A stretch of DNA of 64,000 nucleotides from Erythroxylum novogranatense (lineage: Eukaryota; Streptophyta; Magnoliopsida; Malpighiales; Erythroxylaceae): positions 32,944,523-33,008,522 of the forward strand of contig CM057228.1 of NCBI GenBank assembly GCA_029891385.1, given 5' to 3'. The first letter of the stretch is position 1. Each line of letters opens with the position of its first letter. Under the pieces are notes generated by a model that had not been told where the DNA came from, ran no database searches, and saw only the letters and a program-made list of their open reading frames with translations. Positions 47,588-60,710 of the stretch are shown in pieces. Both the position numbers and the translations under genes were made by a program.

Positions 47588-50500
47588 CGTTGTTTACTCT
47601 TAAATGTCAGTATGTAGGGGTTGGTATGTGCTGTGCTATGTATGCTAATGTTTTGGGAGTTTGTAGTTCCGTTGTCCAGAGATTTTGGGGGTTTAGTTGG
47701 CTCAAATAAATGTGGTTTTCACTTGGATCCATCCTAATAAAAACGATGATCCCCGTCCTTAGGCCTGCTTCTTTTTTTTTTTTTTTGGGTTTTAATTTTA
47801 AGTTGAGTAGCTGCATTCTGTATGAGGTGTAAGGGACTTCCTTTTGGTAATGTGAAATGAAAGCTGGATTGCAAGTACTAGTAGAACAGTAGTCTTACCA
47901 TGCGTTTGCAATGGCAGTTCAGTTGTTGGCCTTTAGAGCTGAAAGCTCTTCGGCTTCACAGGTATGTTTCCCAGTTTCTATTTGGACCCATGAGTATGTG
48001 GTATTTCCCATGTAGATGTAGCCCAAGCAACGGGAAATTGACCACACGAGAATTGAGAGCGCACAATCTCTGTTAACAGCCTAAGTGCCATAACGGTGTT
48101 TTTGAATTTCCTACTGGCACCAGGGAAGTGTATAGATCAGATAAAAGTACTAAATTAGTCAATATTTTATCGTATTTAAATATATGATTGTAGCAAAAAG
48201 CTTATAAATTTGTATCGGTTTATAAACTGAATTATTTAAAATATCAGATTAAATTTATAAATTATGTTAATTATAAAAGTTATGCTAAATATTTTAAAAT
48301 ATAATAAATAGAATCATTGAGTCAAAAGTATATCTTAAAATTTTTAAAAATAATTTTAAAATTTTAATCATAATATGTAATTAAATTTTAATTTAGAATT
48401 AAATTTTATATAATTAAAATTATATTTTATGAATTGTTTAAATTTTGTTTTGTGTTTTTTAACATCTTAATAATATTTTTAGTTATTTTAAAGTTAAATA
48501 TATATTTTAACCTATTTTTACCATATGAAATATTATTTTAGTTTTTATAAATTAATTTTATTACTAAATAAATAAATAATACTTTATTATTTAATATTAA
48601 CTATATGATTGACAATAGACCAGGTGGGGCTGACCTGGGCTCAAGGTGGCTTAAAATTTTTTGCTTAGGAGCTTTGATCTGGTTTGACGTTTGAGGTATA
48701 CGATTCAAGTCTGATCGCGATCGGGCTTTAACGATTTAAAGTTTGACTCAATTTGATTTTTTAATTTAAAATGAAAATATCATTTTACTTGGTCAGAAGT
48801 TCAAAATTAAAAAAAGCCTGAATTTTATTGTCACCTCTAATTAACTACTAATTAACTTTTAGAAAAACTAACAAATTATTTTATAATGTTAAAAATTATT
48901 CAAAATATTATTATATGTTGACTGGTATGGTTATTGAATTGTATTAATTCAAAATTAGTTTCAACTTTAGTAGGAAATATTTCTCATTCAATACGAACAT
49001 ATATGAATTACGTAAAGTAGAAAACGGTTTAAATTATACACCAGATTATTATATAGTACTGATTTTTTTAAATATACGTAATGCCAAATATTGAGAAATA
49101 TTGAATTTTAAATTTATAACTTAAATAAAATAAAAGATTAAATCGAAAAATATTTTATTTTAAACAAAATATTAATCATTATATTTTAAAATAAGATATT
49201 TTATAAACATTAAATTAAAATTTGACATTTCTAGATTTAATTTTAAAAGATAAGTAAATTTTAATTATACACCGTATTCTTATTAAGATGAGCTATGTAT
49301 CTCGATGGTTGTGGGGAAGCAAACCTTCGGGGGTCGAGGTCTGACCCAGAGCATTATTTGACCCCAAAGTGTCGGCGAGTCATTATACGTGGGCAAAAAG
49401 GTTAAGATTTCCCTTCGCAATTCGCCAGATGCCTTCAAAAGCTCTTTCCAAAATCTTAAATGAAAACAAACAGATAATTCAACTTTACACAAAAGTTTTT
49501 TTTTTTTTTTTAGGGATTACACAAAAGTTTTTAAATTATAATTTTTGAAGATTCCGATTTTCCACAAATACCAAAAATTAATTGCAATGATTTTTTTTTA
49601 TTCCAGTCTAAACTCTGGAGTCTGGACTGGAAAAGCGATTTAGTTTCCAATTTTCAAGACGACCTGCCCTGTCGTTGTCTGTTATTGACTCTTTTTTTTT
49701 TTGATATTATGATTTTTTTTTAATTCGAGAAAATTTTGTAGGTGGGTCAATGCGTACTTAACTTTGAGGTCCATTAACAGACTATTTTACTGGCCAACTA
49801 AACGGTAAGACATCATCATTGAGGTCCAACTAGCTTCTCCATCTACAGTAAAACTCAGTTTCCTGGGACTTTTACTGAGAGAATTTAGCGTGAAATCGAA
49901 CCTGAGACCTAACCAAAGTCAAGTCCCGCTCTCAACCATCTAGCCACACCCCTTGAGGGCTAAATATCCTGATTTAACCGGACTAATCCTAAGTCTCTAA
50001 GATCTCATTTGAAAAACTTTAGAGAATGTAAATTTGAAACTCCAAGATTCCACAAATTTTTACGTAACTTGTGCACTTTTGAGCATAAAAAGTCTGCACA
50101 TACTTAATTATTCAGTTGATAATTGATCGCTGATTCTACTCAACATTAGGTTTTCATCATTTCAGATTTCTAATACCCAACTTTCACATCATTCTCGAAA
50201 GCAAGGCGTCCGTAATTGATCCGATCGAGGAGAACTGCGCAAGCGAAAAGATCATCAACAAAAACATTTTCTATTTCTCCTCTTTTGATGTGACTCAAAC
50301 TCAAGACTTTCTGGAGAGCCGCAAGTGAGGCGTTAAAACTATTTAGGCCACTCTTCCTTATCTTGTTATTGACTTATTGTCACATATACAGTAGACCATC
50401 ACTAATTTACTAGATCCACTCTCAATTTTGATAATTAGTATTCACTACACAGCAGTCCTATGGGGTGTGGTTATCGGAAACGGGAGTGGCTAAAGCTATC

Positions 50501-50912
50501 AGAGTCAGAAAAACAAAACAAATCCCACCGACTAGCTTTTTAAAGAAAAATTTTACGAGGTCGACAAATATTCCAGGCGACGTCGTCTCTGGTGCCTTTT
50601 TTTTTTCCTTTATGTAGAGAAAACACATGTAAGTCGATTCATCTCTCTCCCAAAATCGTCAAAAGGTAAAAGAGTTGCCGGCGAAATGTGAGGTCAGAGA
50701 TTGCCCCAAAATAACAGGCAGCAGTGTAATACACGCGCTTCCTCCTCCCTTCTGCCACTTACTATTAACAAAATTTCAAAATTTTCTCCATTTCTTCTCT
50801 CCCTCTCTCTCTCTCCCTCTCTCTATAATCATATCCCATGCCAGTCAAATCTTTCATTTTTCTCTAAACTAAAATAACTAAACGCTCTCGTTTTTGTGAA
50901 AACACAGATTCG
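47588..50912. other. Intergenic region between ferritin and the methyltransferase
   Basis: The ferritin 3' UTR probably occupies the first few hundred bases. 48150-49260 is strongly AT-rich with no gene; near 48600-48840 a more GC-rich patch could be an old MITE, but I could not pair its ends. A SINE-like segment lies at about 49722-49965. A CT-rich microsatellite (50791-50826) lies just before the methyltransferase start and is probably in its leader or core promoter. Confidence 0.5.
49722..49965 (-). mobile_element. tRNA-derived SINE-like element
   Basis: The minus strand has a tRNA-like head. A box-A-like TGGCTAGATGG (49946-49936) is followed about 35 bases later by a box-B-like GGTTCGATTTC (49902-49892, one or two bases from GGTTCGANTCC). 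A non-tRNA body then leads to an A-rich tail (T runs on the plus strand near 49690-49720). Box spacing fits a Pol III promoter. The far ends are approximate and no target duplication was confirmed. The rest of the sequence does not fold as a tRNA gene. Confidence 0.55.
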
Positions 50913-53900
50913 ATGGCTATCTCCGTTCCTAATCTGATCAAAGAGCGCAAGTTCCCTTTCATATTCGCTCTCTTCTTGCTCATTCTCGCCACCATTTTTC
51001 TCTACGCCAATGAGATTCACCTCCCTTATTTCCCTCTCTCGGATCTCCAGAGGCAAACTGCTCATCCGCCGCCATCAGTCTCTCCTCCTCCTGCGAACCC
51101 TATCCACGTTCCCATCACAAACGACTCCCCCAAAGCCACCTCCATACCTTCTCCAACAGCTAGTAGTAATAAGGATATTAAGCAAGATATAACTGATCGG
51201 AACTACAGATGGACTCGAGCTGGAGGTACTGCGTTGATTGACGTGGACTTGAACATAACGTGGGGCCTTTGCAGAGGACCTGCAGCTGTGGATTATATTC
51301 CTTGTTTGGATAACTTCAAAGCCATAAAAGAGCTGAAATCAAGGAGGCATATGGAGCACAGAGAGAGGCATTGCCCTAAGCCTAGTCCAAGCTGTTTGGT
51401 GCCGCTTCCGAAAGGGTATAAGATCCGCATTCGGTGGCCTAAGAGCAGGGACATGGTGAGATTACTGATTGATACTTTTTGGTAAGATTAATTTGCTTTT
51501 GTATATTAATTCTTTCTTTTTGAACGGGTTTTGAGATGGTTGATCGGAGTGTTTTGGTAACTTCTGTTCATGTTGTTTGTAATTAATGAGACCGAGTTAG
51601 AGAAGGAAAAAGATTTAAGATCTGATTATTAGATCGGTTTTTACGATGCGTATTAACCGAAGCTATTGCTCGTCATGACTCGTGAGAGAAGGGGAAAATA
51701 ATTCAATAGATAAATATAAAGCGAGTCTGATAGTGATGAAATAATTATGTGATTGTCTTTATCATGAGATGCGTGCGCGTTTCTGCATGCTATTAATTGT
51801 ACTACTGGTGAAGAAATATCTAATGACTCTATGTATACTTTTGTTCTTAGATTTGGTATGATAATGTCCCTCATCCTAAGCTTGTAGAGTACAAGAAAAA
51901 CCAAAACTGGGTGCGCAAGGATGGTGATCATTTCGTTTTCCCCGGTGGTGGCACTCAATTCAAGGATGGAGTTAGTGACTACATTGAATTCATTGAAGCG
52001 GTATGGTCTGTAACGGATTTGTCACCCTACTCGGTTTTATTGATCGAAGCTGTTTCCTGATGCTACATAATCTGTTTATTGTTGAAACAAAATATGATTT
52101 GCAATCACATTGCACTGTGTTGTTATGCTTTTACTTCACTGTGCAATACAGGATTCTAACTTGTTCATTATTTTAATCTTTTTGTCACAACAAATGTAGG
52201 TATTGCCAACTATAGAGTGGGGCCGGCGCACAAGAGTAGTTTTAGATGTCGGCTGCGGTGTTGCCAGCTTTGGTGGCTATCTGATGGACAGGTATGTTCT
52301 TACCATGTCATTTGCCCCAAAGGATGAACATGAAGCTCAGATACAGTTTGCTTTGGAGCGAGGAATTCCTGCTACGCTTTCTGTCATTGGAACACAACAG
52401 CTAACATATCCTGACAACGCATATGATCTGATACATTGTGCAAGATGCAGGGTTCATTGGGATGCAGATGGTACTCTTTTGTTCCCTATTTCTGTTTTGA
52501 GCTTCTTATCAGCCCGTTATCAAAGTTTTAACACTGTTCTGTCTGATGCTTTCGGTCTAAATTAAGGTGGGAAACCACTAATGGAGCTGAACAGGATTCT
52601 TAGACCTGGAGGTTTCTTTGTGTGGTCTGCTACACCAGTATACAGAAAGGATGAGAGAGACCGCAATGTCTGGAATTGTGAGTGTTTTTGTGTTTGTGTT
52701 TAACAAAACTGCGCTTCCCATTCCCTGCTGGAAATCCCTATCAATCCCCTACCATTTTTGCAGCAATGGTGGCGTTGACACAATCTATGTGCTGGAAAGT
52801 TGTGGCTAAGGCACTTCATCCCTCAGGAGTTGGTGTTGTAATATACGAGAAACCTGCGTCAAATTCCTGTTATAAAAAACGCCAAGAAAAGAATCCTCCT
52901 ATGTGTGATCAGAAAGATGGGAAAAATGTTTCATGGTATTATTTCTCTGTAAAAGAAGAATCATTTCCTGTAGTTCCTTAGTTTTATGCTGTCTTGGTAG
53001 CCGGGCATACTTTTTGTACGGTTGCAGGGATACTTCATGCATGCGTGAGTGGAAGAGAGGACTGAGAATATCAGATGGCAAGCGTCTACTCATTTATCAA
53101 TCCTTTCATTCTCTCAGTAGCTCATACTAATTAAAATGCAGCAGGAAAAGGCTTCAAACCGTTACTGGTTTGAGGGTTTTTTTTTTCTTTTTCAATAGGG
53201 AGGAGGCAAAGAATAGCCGTGAGAAGGGGATACTGATCTTTTTCTTTCTGTCCTTAAAAATGAACACGGCGATCCTGACCATTGTGAGATGGTAGCTGAT
53301 AATAATTTGCTTTTTCTTTATGTACGATAGGTACACACCCTTGAATAGATGTCTTGCCAGACTACCAGTTGATAATACGGGTAAGTTGATGAGCTGGCCG
53401 ACCCAGTGGCCTGATAGGCTTACTAGTAAGCCCCCAAGTCTATCAACTGAGCCAGTTTCTGAGGAAGTGTACAATGAAGACACCAGACAGTGGGCAGCAC
53501 TTGTGTCTGATGTTTATTTGGAAATGCTTGGAATAAAGTGGTCAACTGTGCGAAACATAATGGATATGAATGCTGGTTACGGAGGGTAAGATTTGTTAGG
53601 TTTTAGTGATGTTTTATATTGTTGGCTATTGTTGCAATTTATGCTGCGTTTGGCTACAAGGTTAATCAACGTGCAAATTAACACGTTTATCTTTTTGCAG
53701 ATTTGCAGCTGCACTTGTTGATCTTCCCTACTGGGTGATGAATGTTATCCCAATTGATGGAAAAGATACCCTACCTATCATTTTTGACAGAGGGTTGATT
53801 GGAATTTATCATGATTGGTGCGAGTCATTCAACACCTACCCTCGAACATATGACATGTTGCATGCCAGCTTTCTCCTCAAAATGCTGTCAGAAAGGTAGT

Positions 53901-54286
53901 GTCATAACTTATCTTGATAGCTTCTGTTCATTTAGATAATACTAAGCTTCTTTTTTCTGTGTGTTCTGGGTTTGAATAAAAGATCAAATACATACAATAC
54001 TTAAGACATAATACACTATCTCTATCAGTTCTGGTTCCTACATAATTGTCTACTTTGAAATCCTTTGGTTATTAAGTTTGCTGCTTTGCATTCTTTCAGA
54101 TGTGAGATCATGACCGTTGCTGTTGAGATGGATCGCATCTTAAGACCTGGTGGCTATATTTTGATTCAGGATACCCTTGGAATGATAAACAAGCTTAATC
54201 CTATATTGCGATCACTTCATTGGTCAACAAATCTGTACCAAGATCAATTTCTCGTTGGTACGAAAGGGTTCTGGCGTCCCAGTTAA
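50913..54286 (+). CDS. PMT23: Putative Golgi methyltransferase, PMT/QUA2 family, PMT23-like (8 exons, 627 aa)
   Basis: Type II membrane protein expected in the Golgi. The family is S-adenosylmethionine-dependent; characterised members (QUA2, TSD2) act in pectin homogalacturonan methylation, but the substrate of this one is not known. Exons: 50913-51455, 51851-52000, 52200-52470, 52567-52677, 52764-52935, 53331-53585, 53701-53895, 54100-54286. All are GT-AG, in frame, 1884 nt. Residues 14-31 are a single membrane anchor after a short basic cytosolic tail, followed by a Pro/Ser-rich stem (about 50-90). The catalytic region carries the SAM motif [16 protein letters not shown] (about 244-259), [14 protein letters not shown], a first RILRPGGFF and, in the second half, [14 protein letters not shown] (about 495) and [13 protein letters not shown]. 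Length and motif order match the family. The PMT23 assignment leans on its ferritin neighbour. Confidence 0.92.
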
Positions 54287-55649
54287 TAATGGCAAGAGCA
54301 GAACTTGGGCAAGCATGCCTCTTCAATTCATTTTAAATGCTTCTATGTGTTATTAATCAAGTGCAAGCGATATGACGCACGACTTGCTCTATGGAAAAAT
54401 TTTTGGTACGATTTTTTTTTCCCACACATGTTAAAGTGTACATGTTGAAAAGCATAAGGAGTTCATAGGGTAAAAAGAAAAACAATGATCGGTTTGAGCC
54501 ATACGATGCTCACACAAGTAGTCTGTTGTGGAACGCTTTTCCATTATAAATGGATACCCTCTACAGGATATGCAAGGCACCCTCTACAATAGAAATATTC
54601 GTAGGGGTTTAGATTTTTCTAGCCAGTAGTTGTGTGTTTTCTTTCTCTCGTAAAAAAAAATTAAATTATTTATTTATGTGAGTTTCACATAAATAAATAA
54701 CTTGAATCTAATAAAAAAAAGTAGATATATAAAAATAGAGATAGAAGATTTCAGGCCGGATAGTACGAGCTGGGTGGCCACAAGTTTTGATCTGCTGCCT
54801 TATTCTCTGTCGGACGTGGCTTGTGCAGTTCCTCAAACATAATCCGAAAGGGCGGTCCATGAATCATGCTGATATTGAGTCCATGGTTGGTCCGAGATAA
54901 ATAAAGATCCAGGAAAGGTTTTACTATAGACTGCAAGTTTGGATATTTGGGTGAGATGACAAATCAAAATTTTACTATGATGACAATTCTCTGTGTCTAA
55001 AGATGCTTTAACTTGAACATTGAATCCCCTCAAGGCCAGTAAGGAATCAGTATGATCGGCCTGAAGCACACGTTGAATCCCCTCAAGCCAGGCCATTAAG
55101 CTCTTTTTTCGGTGGATGATATGTCCGAACACTTGTGTGTTCCAACAGCTCAGGTGAGTCGAGAATTGGGCCAAAAAGAGAGGACCAACAAAAGCATACT
55201 TCAACGGACCCACGGCCATAAGGGAGAATGGAGAACCATGAATTCAGAGATATCGAATGAGTGAGATCAACCGGGTTTAGGACAAGCGCTGCCGTTTGGA
55301 CACGGAGTGCGTGAGTAAAAAACAAGACGGGAAAGAGTGCGAAGCCAGCTGAGACCAAAATAACGAACCACAAGTCGTTACAGCGGGCTTTTACAGGGTC
55401 AACAATCGGTGACTAACAGGCTTCTACGTTTCATAATCTTATTTGATACGTGTGACTGTGACCAGGATTTTTTCAAATGCTACCGGCGTAGTTCTTTCGC
55501 ACGCTGAGTTGGTTCTAAGAGTAACAAGTAACTAACAAAGAGGCATTGATTATATACTACCGCTCTATGCTTCCACTTAATATTGTCTTCCAGCTCCAGG
55601 CCTTCTCTTTCATTTGTTGAATGCCCTTCTCTTCTCCGCTATTACCAAA
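54287..55649. other. Intergenic region between the methyltransferase and REC8 genes
   Basis: It contains a perfect hairpin (two 16-base arms, 54666-54681 and 54685-54700, loop GTT) about 380 bases after the methyltransferase stop, a LINE-like fragment (54833-55219), and the REC8 promoter. No other gene is seen. Confidence 0.5.
54833..55219 (-). pseudogene. L1-type LINE ORF2 fragment
   Basis: A 128-codon frame with CWNTQVFGHIIHRKKSLMAW followed by LEGIQRVLQ. This matches the segment that precedes the reverse transcriptase domain in plant L1 LINE ORF2 proteins (WNK-VFGN-KK-LL-RL-GIQ). No reverse transcriptase or endonuclease is nearby, so it is a short relic. Confidence 0.5.
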
Positions 55650-58600
55650 ATGTTCTACTCTCACCAGCTTCTCGCTCGTAAAGCCCCTCTCGGACAGATT
55701 TGGTGATCATCTACCACTTGCTATTCTGTTTTCGTTTTTCACTTCCATTTTATTTGATTAGGATCTCTTCTTCTTCTTTTTTATACTTGTCTTTTAAGTA
55801 TGCCGAACACTTGGTTGTTTGTTTTATATGGGTTCGCAAACAAATCTTGGTTTATGATTAGATTCAATTTGTTTATGTTGAATACGTTGATTTTACTATG
55901 TAAACTCAAGGATGGCTGCAACTATGCACGCAAAGATCAATCGACGAAAGCTTGACAAGCTCAATATCATCCATGTTTGGTAAACCATTTTCGGGATTGT
56001 TACACTTCTAGTTTTTTTTCTTTTTTCCAATGACTTGTACGTTAATTTAAATTTTCTGCTCTAATTTTGTAGCGAACAAATTCTGAATCCTTCTGTCCCG
56101 ATGGCTCTTAGGCTCTCTGGAATTCTTATGGGTACTTTTCTCTCTCCCCCCACCCCATCTCCGTCCTCTTATCTTTTACTAATCAGTTATGGAATTCTAG
56201 TATTAATGATATCAATTACTACCCTTTCTCAGGTGGTGTGGTTATAGTTTATGAGAGAAAGGTGAAACTGTTCTATGGTAAATTTTCTCAGTCCTTACAT
56301 TTACTGCTACTTAAATTTCAAATTTCAGTTTTCTTTCTAGGTTCAAGTATTTATAATATTTCATACTCATGTTTCTCTGCAGATGATGTGACTCGTTTGC
56401 TGGTATCTCCAACAGATCATTGACAGAGGAGATCTTATTTTTCAATTTTCCTTCTTGGTTACTTGACTACCAATTCTTCTTCATCTGTTTGATTATTGTT
56501 TGGTAACTCAATGTATGAAAGGTCGAAATAAATGAAGCCTGGAAAGTGAAAGCAGCTCCAGACCCAACTGTTCTTCCTAAAGGAAAATCACAGGCCAGGT
56601 CAGTCCCCGTTTCTAACTGTGTGGGTTGACATCTTATAAAACCGTATCCATTTCTGACGTGAAGTGAGGGTGAATGCTTTTCTAAGCAATGTTATGGGAT
56701 TCTGCCTGTAGGAAAGAAGCCGTGACCTTGCCAGAGAAAACTGAGGCAGATGTGAGAGACATTGAACAGTCTCTTAATATCTCACATACAGCCAACATGG
56801 GCTTCCAACAAACAGCCTATTTTGCCATGGTACAATAGTTTAGAAATCTTTATATTTTATAGAAATATTTCCTAGACTAAAAGTTAATATCAATTATCTC
56901 ATGAAGATTTATACGCGCAGTTTAATTGATAGCTAAACGCGTTCTGCATCCCCTTCTTATCGTATCTGCAATGGCTTGCATATTATATTTGGACTTTTTC
57001 TAATCCACTTGAAGCGGAACATGATGTCATATAACATGCAATGCACATGACGAATACTTCTCCTATAATGGCGTACTTGGGTTTTATGTTGATATATCCT
57101 CTAAATACTTCCGCCATCTTGATCTTATGAAGCATACAATGCACAATTTTGTCCTGTTTGTCAACGCATCCACGCTCAATCATCACATGTTCCTCGTTAA
57201 CTGCTTGGGTGATGGAGACTTTCCAGAGATAAAATTGCCCTTCATCTTATATCTGAATTTTTAGTTAGAAAGATCGTTAAGGAGAAATTTGCTAACATGT
57301 AAGCCGCATTTACCTCATTCAGCTGATCTATGCATAATGGTTTTGCATGTCCAGCGGCTTGACAGTGTGGGTGAGCCATATATTAATAATGGTCTCTCAG
57401 ATGATGATTTAGCTCAGAATTTTCATCGAGGTCTTGGTTTGTCCTGTTTCTTCGTTCGATATCCTTTTCAACGATATTCGAATCATGTCGACTAATCTCT
57501 CCTACTCAAACAGCCGATGCGGAGAACATCAACTTATTCGAACCTTTTGAGTCGTATCAGACCAGCACTAATATATTCAATCGCTTCGAACGGTGAGTAA
57601 GGCGCAACTCAATTGATTGTAAAAGTGATCCTTGTTTCTCATTCAAGGTTTGCATAATGTGATTTTGATGTCTACTATGCATACCTAGGAATAAAGGAAC
57701 TCTCAATATTAGATTTATAAGGGGTTTTTAACTTTTTTTTAAGAATATTTTCTTGCTTTAATTTTTTTGAGATTAAGGGGTTTTAACTTTTGTTCACCGC
57801 TCTTTGTTGAAATAGATTTGATATTGAAGGTGAAGAAGAGACGCATATTAACTTCACTTCAGGGGATCATGTGGAGATCCCAAATACTCTTGTATTATCC
57901 CCATCGCCAAAAGATGAAACTATAAGAGGTGAGCAACATTATATCCCACTTAAAAAATGTTGGAATGTAGGACGGGAAAAAACGAAGGTTTAAGAAAAGA
58001 AAAATAGAAACAAAACGCTTAGTTGAGTTTTGTATTAATCCAAACATATTCTAACAAAAAGTAAGGTTAGGAGTCTTTAAATCATTACTTAACTTCTATT
58101 TCAGTTAATTTAGGCTAAAATACTGATTTGTTAATATGAAATTTGATGGATATAAAAACTTTCTAAATTAAGGGAAATTTGAATTACTAAAACTTGTACC
58201 AATCATAGCTCACGATGACTACATAGCGTACTTTATAAGATGACAGAGGAGTTGATTTACTTAAATTTCTTCTTGCCAATCTTATTCTACCCATCAACTT
58301 ATTTTTCCAATTTTGAGAAATTGAGGTAAATCAGAACAGAAAATGGTGAAAGAATTAGTGATAATTTCTAATGAAGAAAACACTTCCGCAGCGGATGAAG
58401 GTCAGTGTGGAGAAAACGCTGTCAATCAACAGTCCGATGAATGTAAAGAAGTTGCTTTGGTAATTTATCCTCTCTAAATAAAGCACGTTGTGTACGGTTG
58501 TGGTAATACATCAATGAAGCTTAACCAACCTAAAACTATGGATGAGACAGAACCGACAGAAGCAAAGGCCTGTGAAAAGGAAAACAAGAGAGGCCCCTAA

Positions 58601-60710
58601 GATGGATTATGAACAAACCATTATCCCAGGCCACATATATCAGTCATGGCTTCAAGATGCTTCCGACATTGCCTCAAAAAGAGGCAGAAAGAGAAAGGTT
58701 GTCCCTAATCTCTAACATATTGAAGATTCCGATGTAGTTATGCAACTAAACACGTGGAAAAAAAACTTCAAATTTAAGTCGTTTCAACTGGGTGGCATTG
58801 TTATGTCACAAGTTCTCTACCTTGCCCGTAGTTGTTCGAAGTAGGTGCTGTGGCGGGATTTGTGAGAGAACATAATTAACTTTTGTCAAGATTCAATATT
58901 CTTATGTTGGTAGAAAGGAATCAGAAAGATGGGCGAAGAAAAGGTTATTATGTATCCGTTTTCTGCAGGCACGTAATGGCATAATGTCCACGATGGCAGT
59001 CACTAAACTTTTGGACCTGCCCCCTACTGTACTTATCGATCATTTGTCTTCGATGGAAAATTGGGGAGTGCATTACCCAGCACCTCTTATGGAGCTTTGG
59101 ATAAAAAGTACAAAGCCTCCTCACGACTTGCCTTCTGGTAAGATTATGCATACTGTTTCTTACAATTTGTTATCCAAAAGACGATGTCTGTTATCTAATT
59201 GTTTTGTACTCCCTGAGCAGAGAGGAATTCTTCGCATCTACGCCCAGAACTATCATCTTTATCACCACCAGAGAGAGTTCCTGTTCTAGATCCAATTGAA
59301 AATGTAAGGAAGTCAATTCCCTAGTAAGCTTCTTTGCTGCAGAAATTCTACATGAATGCAGCCTGATCAGTTGTTTGATGTGAAGGCTTTTGAACATTTC
59401 GGTCGTGGATTAGGCTCTGAGCCAATGGGCTTTCCACTCCCCGTAGAGAAGCAGCGACCATATCCTATCAACGACGAAGAAATCTTCATGGGGGAACTAC
59501 AAGCCAATCTTTTTAAGAATGGCGTGAGGATAAATGAAGTGAATTCTGTCACACCTGGAAACTCCGGTATGTTACAGCTGTTTCCAATGACTTTTTGTAT
59601 TTCAACTGTACGTGGAGAATCTTAAGGGAACTAGATGGTAAAGAAGGCATTGTTAATAGTTTAATTCCCTTAAATTCACAGGAGATGACGTTAGATCTAT
59701 CCCAAGCTTGGGATCTGGCTACGGTGCTCTATCGCAGCGTTCGGAAACCAATTCAGAACGGTTTGTGAAACGGATCATATAACAAGAATTGGATTTACAA
59801 ATTGATTTATGCGAGAATCATGTTGCTTGGATTTGACCATTTCATTTTTACCCTTTCAAAGCAATAAGTGTTGGAACGATGCGTATAAAATGTTCTAATA
59901 ATTGGATTACTTTTTCTTAACAGGTCCAATAAGAAAAGGCCTTTTTCAGCTTCTAGTCATAATGGCAGTGGCCTTGAACCTGTAGCCGAAGAAAATTTTG
60001 GGAAACATCCTGAGCCGGATTTCAAGTTATCAAGGCTGTCTGAGAGCCTAACACCTGATACAGGTAAATGGGAAACCTATTTATAACTTTGGTTTCAGAG
60101 TTGCGGCTGGTTGGGCTGTAAATTTGTACCTTTTACTGATAAGCTTTCCGAGCATTTTCACAGAAGTGCTGATGGAAACTGGACCTACACAAACCCAGAA
60201 CCCAATAATTAGTCAGCCCGTTGACAAGATAACTGATTCTATCAGAACGTACGGCTCTTTGAGAGAGATTCATTTTTGGTTTTTATTCTATACAAATAAT
60301 GATTACATATAACCGGACTTGAATACCAACAGCCAGATGAAGAATCATTTTGAAACTCCTGGAGCCCCTCAGGAAGAGTCCCTCGACAATCTAGCTGCTG
60401 GGATGAACCGAAAAGGAGCTGCACTACTCTTTTATCAAACTTGCGGTAATCATAAGCACTTGTTTCTAAAACTAAAAAGCCTTACAGACAATTTAATGCA
60501 CTATTCTTTTATCAGCAACGCTGTAGAATTTTATTATCCAAAATCAAATAGTATCTATTTCTATAACTAAAAAGCCTCACAGACAATTTAATCTGGCATT
60601 GAATGCACAATTAATATGTTGCTACAGTACTGGCTTCTCGTGATTTTCTCAAAGTTGAACAGAAGGTACCTTATGGAGAGATTCTCATATCAAAAGGAGC
60701 AAAGATGTGA
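55650..60710 (+). CDS. SYN1: REC8/SYN1 meiotic cohesin kleisin (20 exons), reading frame disturbed in exon 7
   Basis: Meiosis-specific kleisin of the cohesin ring that holds sister chromatids together until separase cuts it. Exons: 55650-55702, 55911-55979, 56073-56131, 56233-56277, 56383-56402, 56522-56598, 56712-56830, 57355-57430, 57514-57592, 57816-57928, 58392-58459, 58551-58697, 58969-59137, 59221-59303, 59362-59566, 59682-59760, 59924-60063, 60164-60248, 60333-60445, 60628-60710. The N-terminal Rad21/Rec8 domain (MFYSHQLLARKAPLGQIW, then VPMALRLSGILMGGV) binds SMC3. The DYEQTIIPGHIYQSWLQD block is typical of REC8/SYN1. The C-terminal winged helix (ETPGAPQ...PYGEILISKGAKM) binds SMC1. 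All phases agree except exon 7 to 8. There, five T residues (56820-56824) replace an expected four, and splicing to 57355 would end in a quick stop. An upstream acceptor (exon 8 from 57323) restores the frame, giving 637 residues against 626 without the extra T. Confidence 0.88.

Noticed and set aside
48600..48840. A possible hAT-type MITE (ACAATAGACCAGGTGG ... TTATTGTCACCTCTAA)
   Set aside because: The ends resemble each other only weakly and no flanking duplication was found.
49892..49946. A functional tRNA gene on the minus strand
   Set aside because: Box A and box B are recognisable but imperfect, no acceptor stem could be paired, and an A-rich tail follows a longer body, which fits a SINE.
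50791..50826. CT-rich run before the methyltransferase as a special element
   Set aside because: Pyrimidine microsatellites are common in plant core promoters and 5' leaders; nothing sets this one apart.
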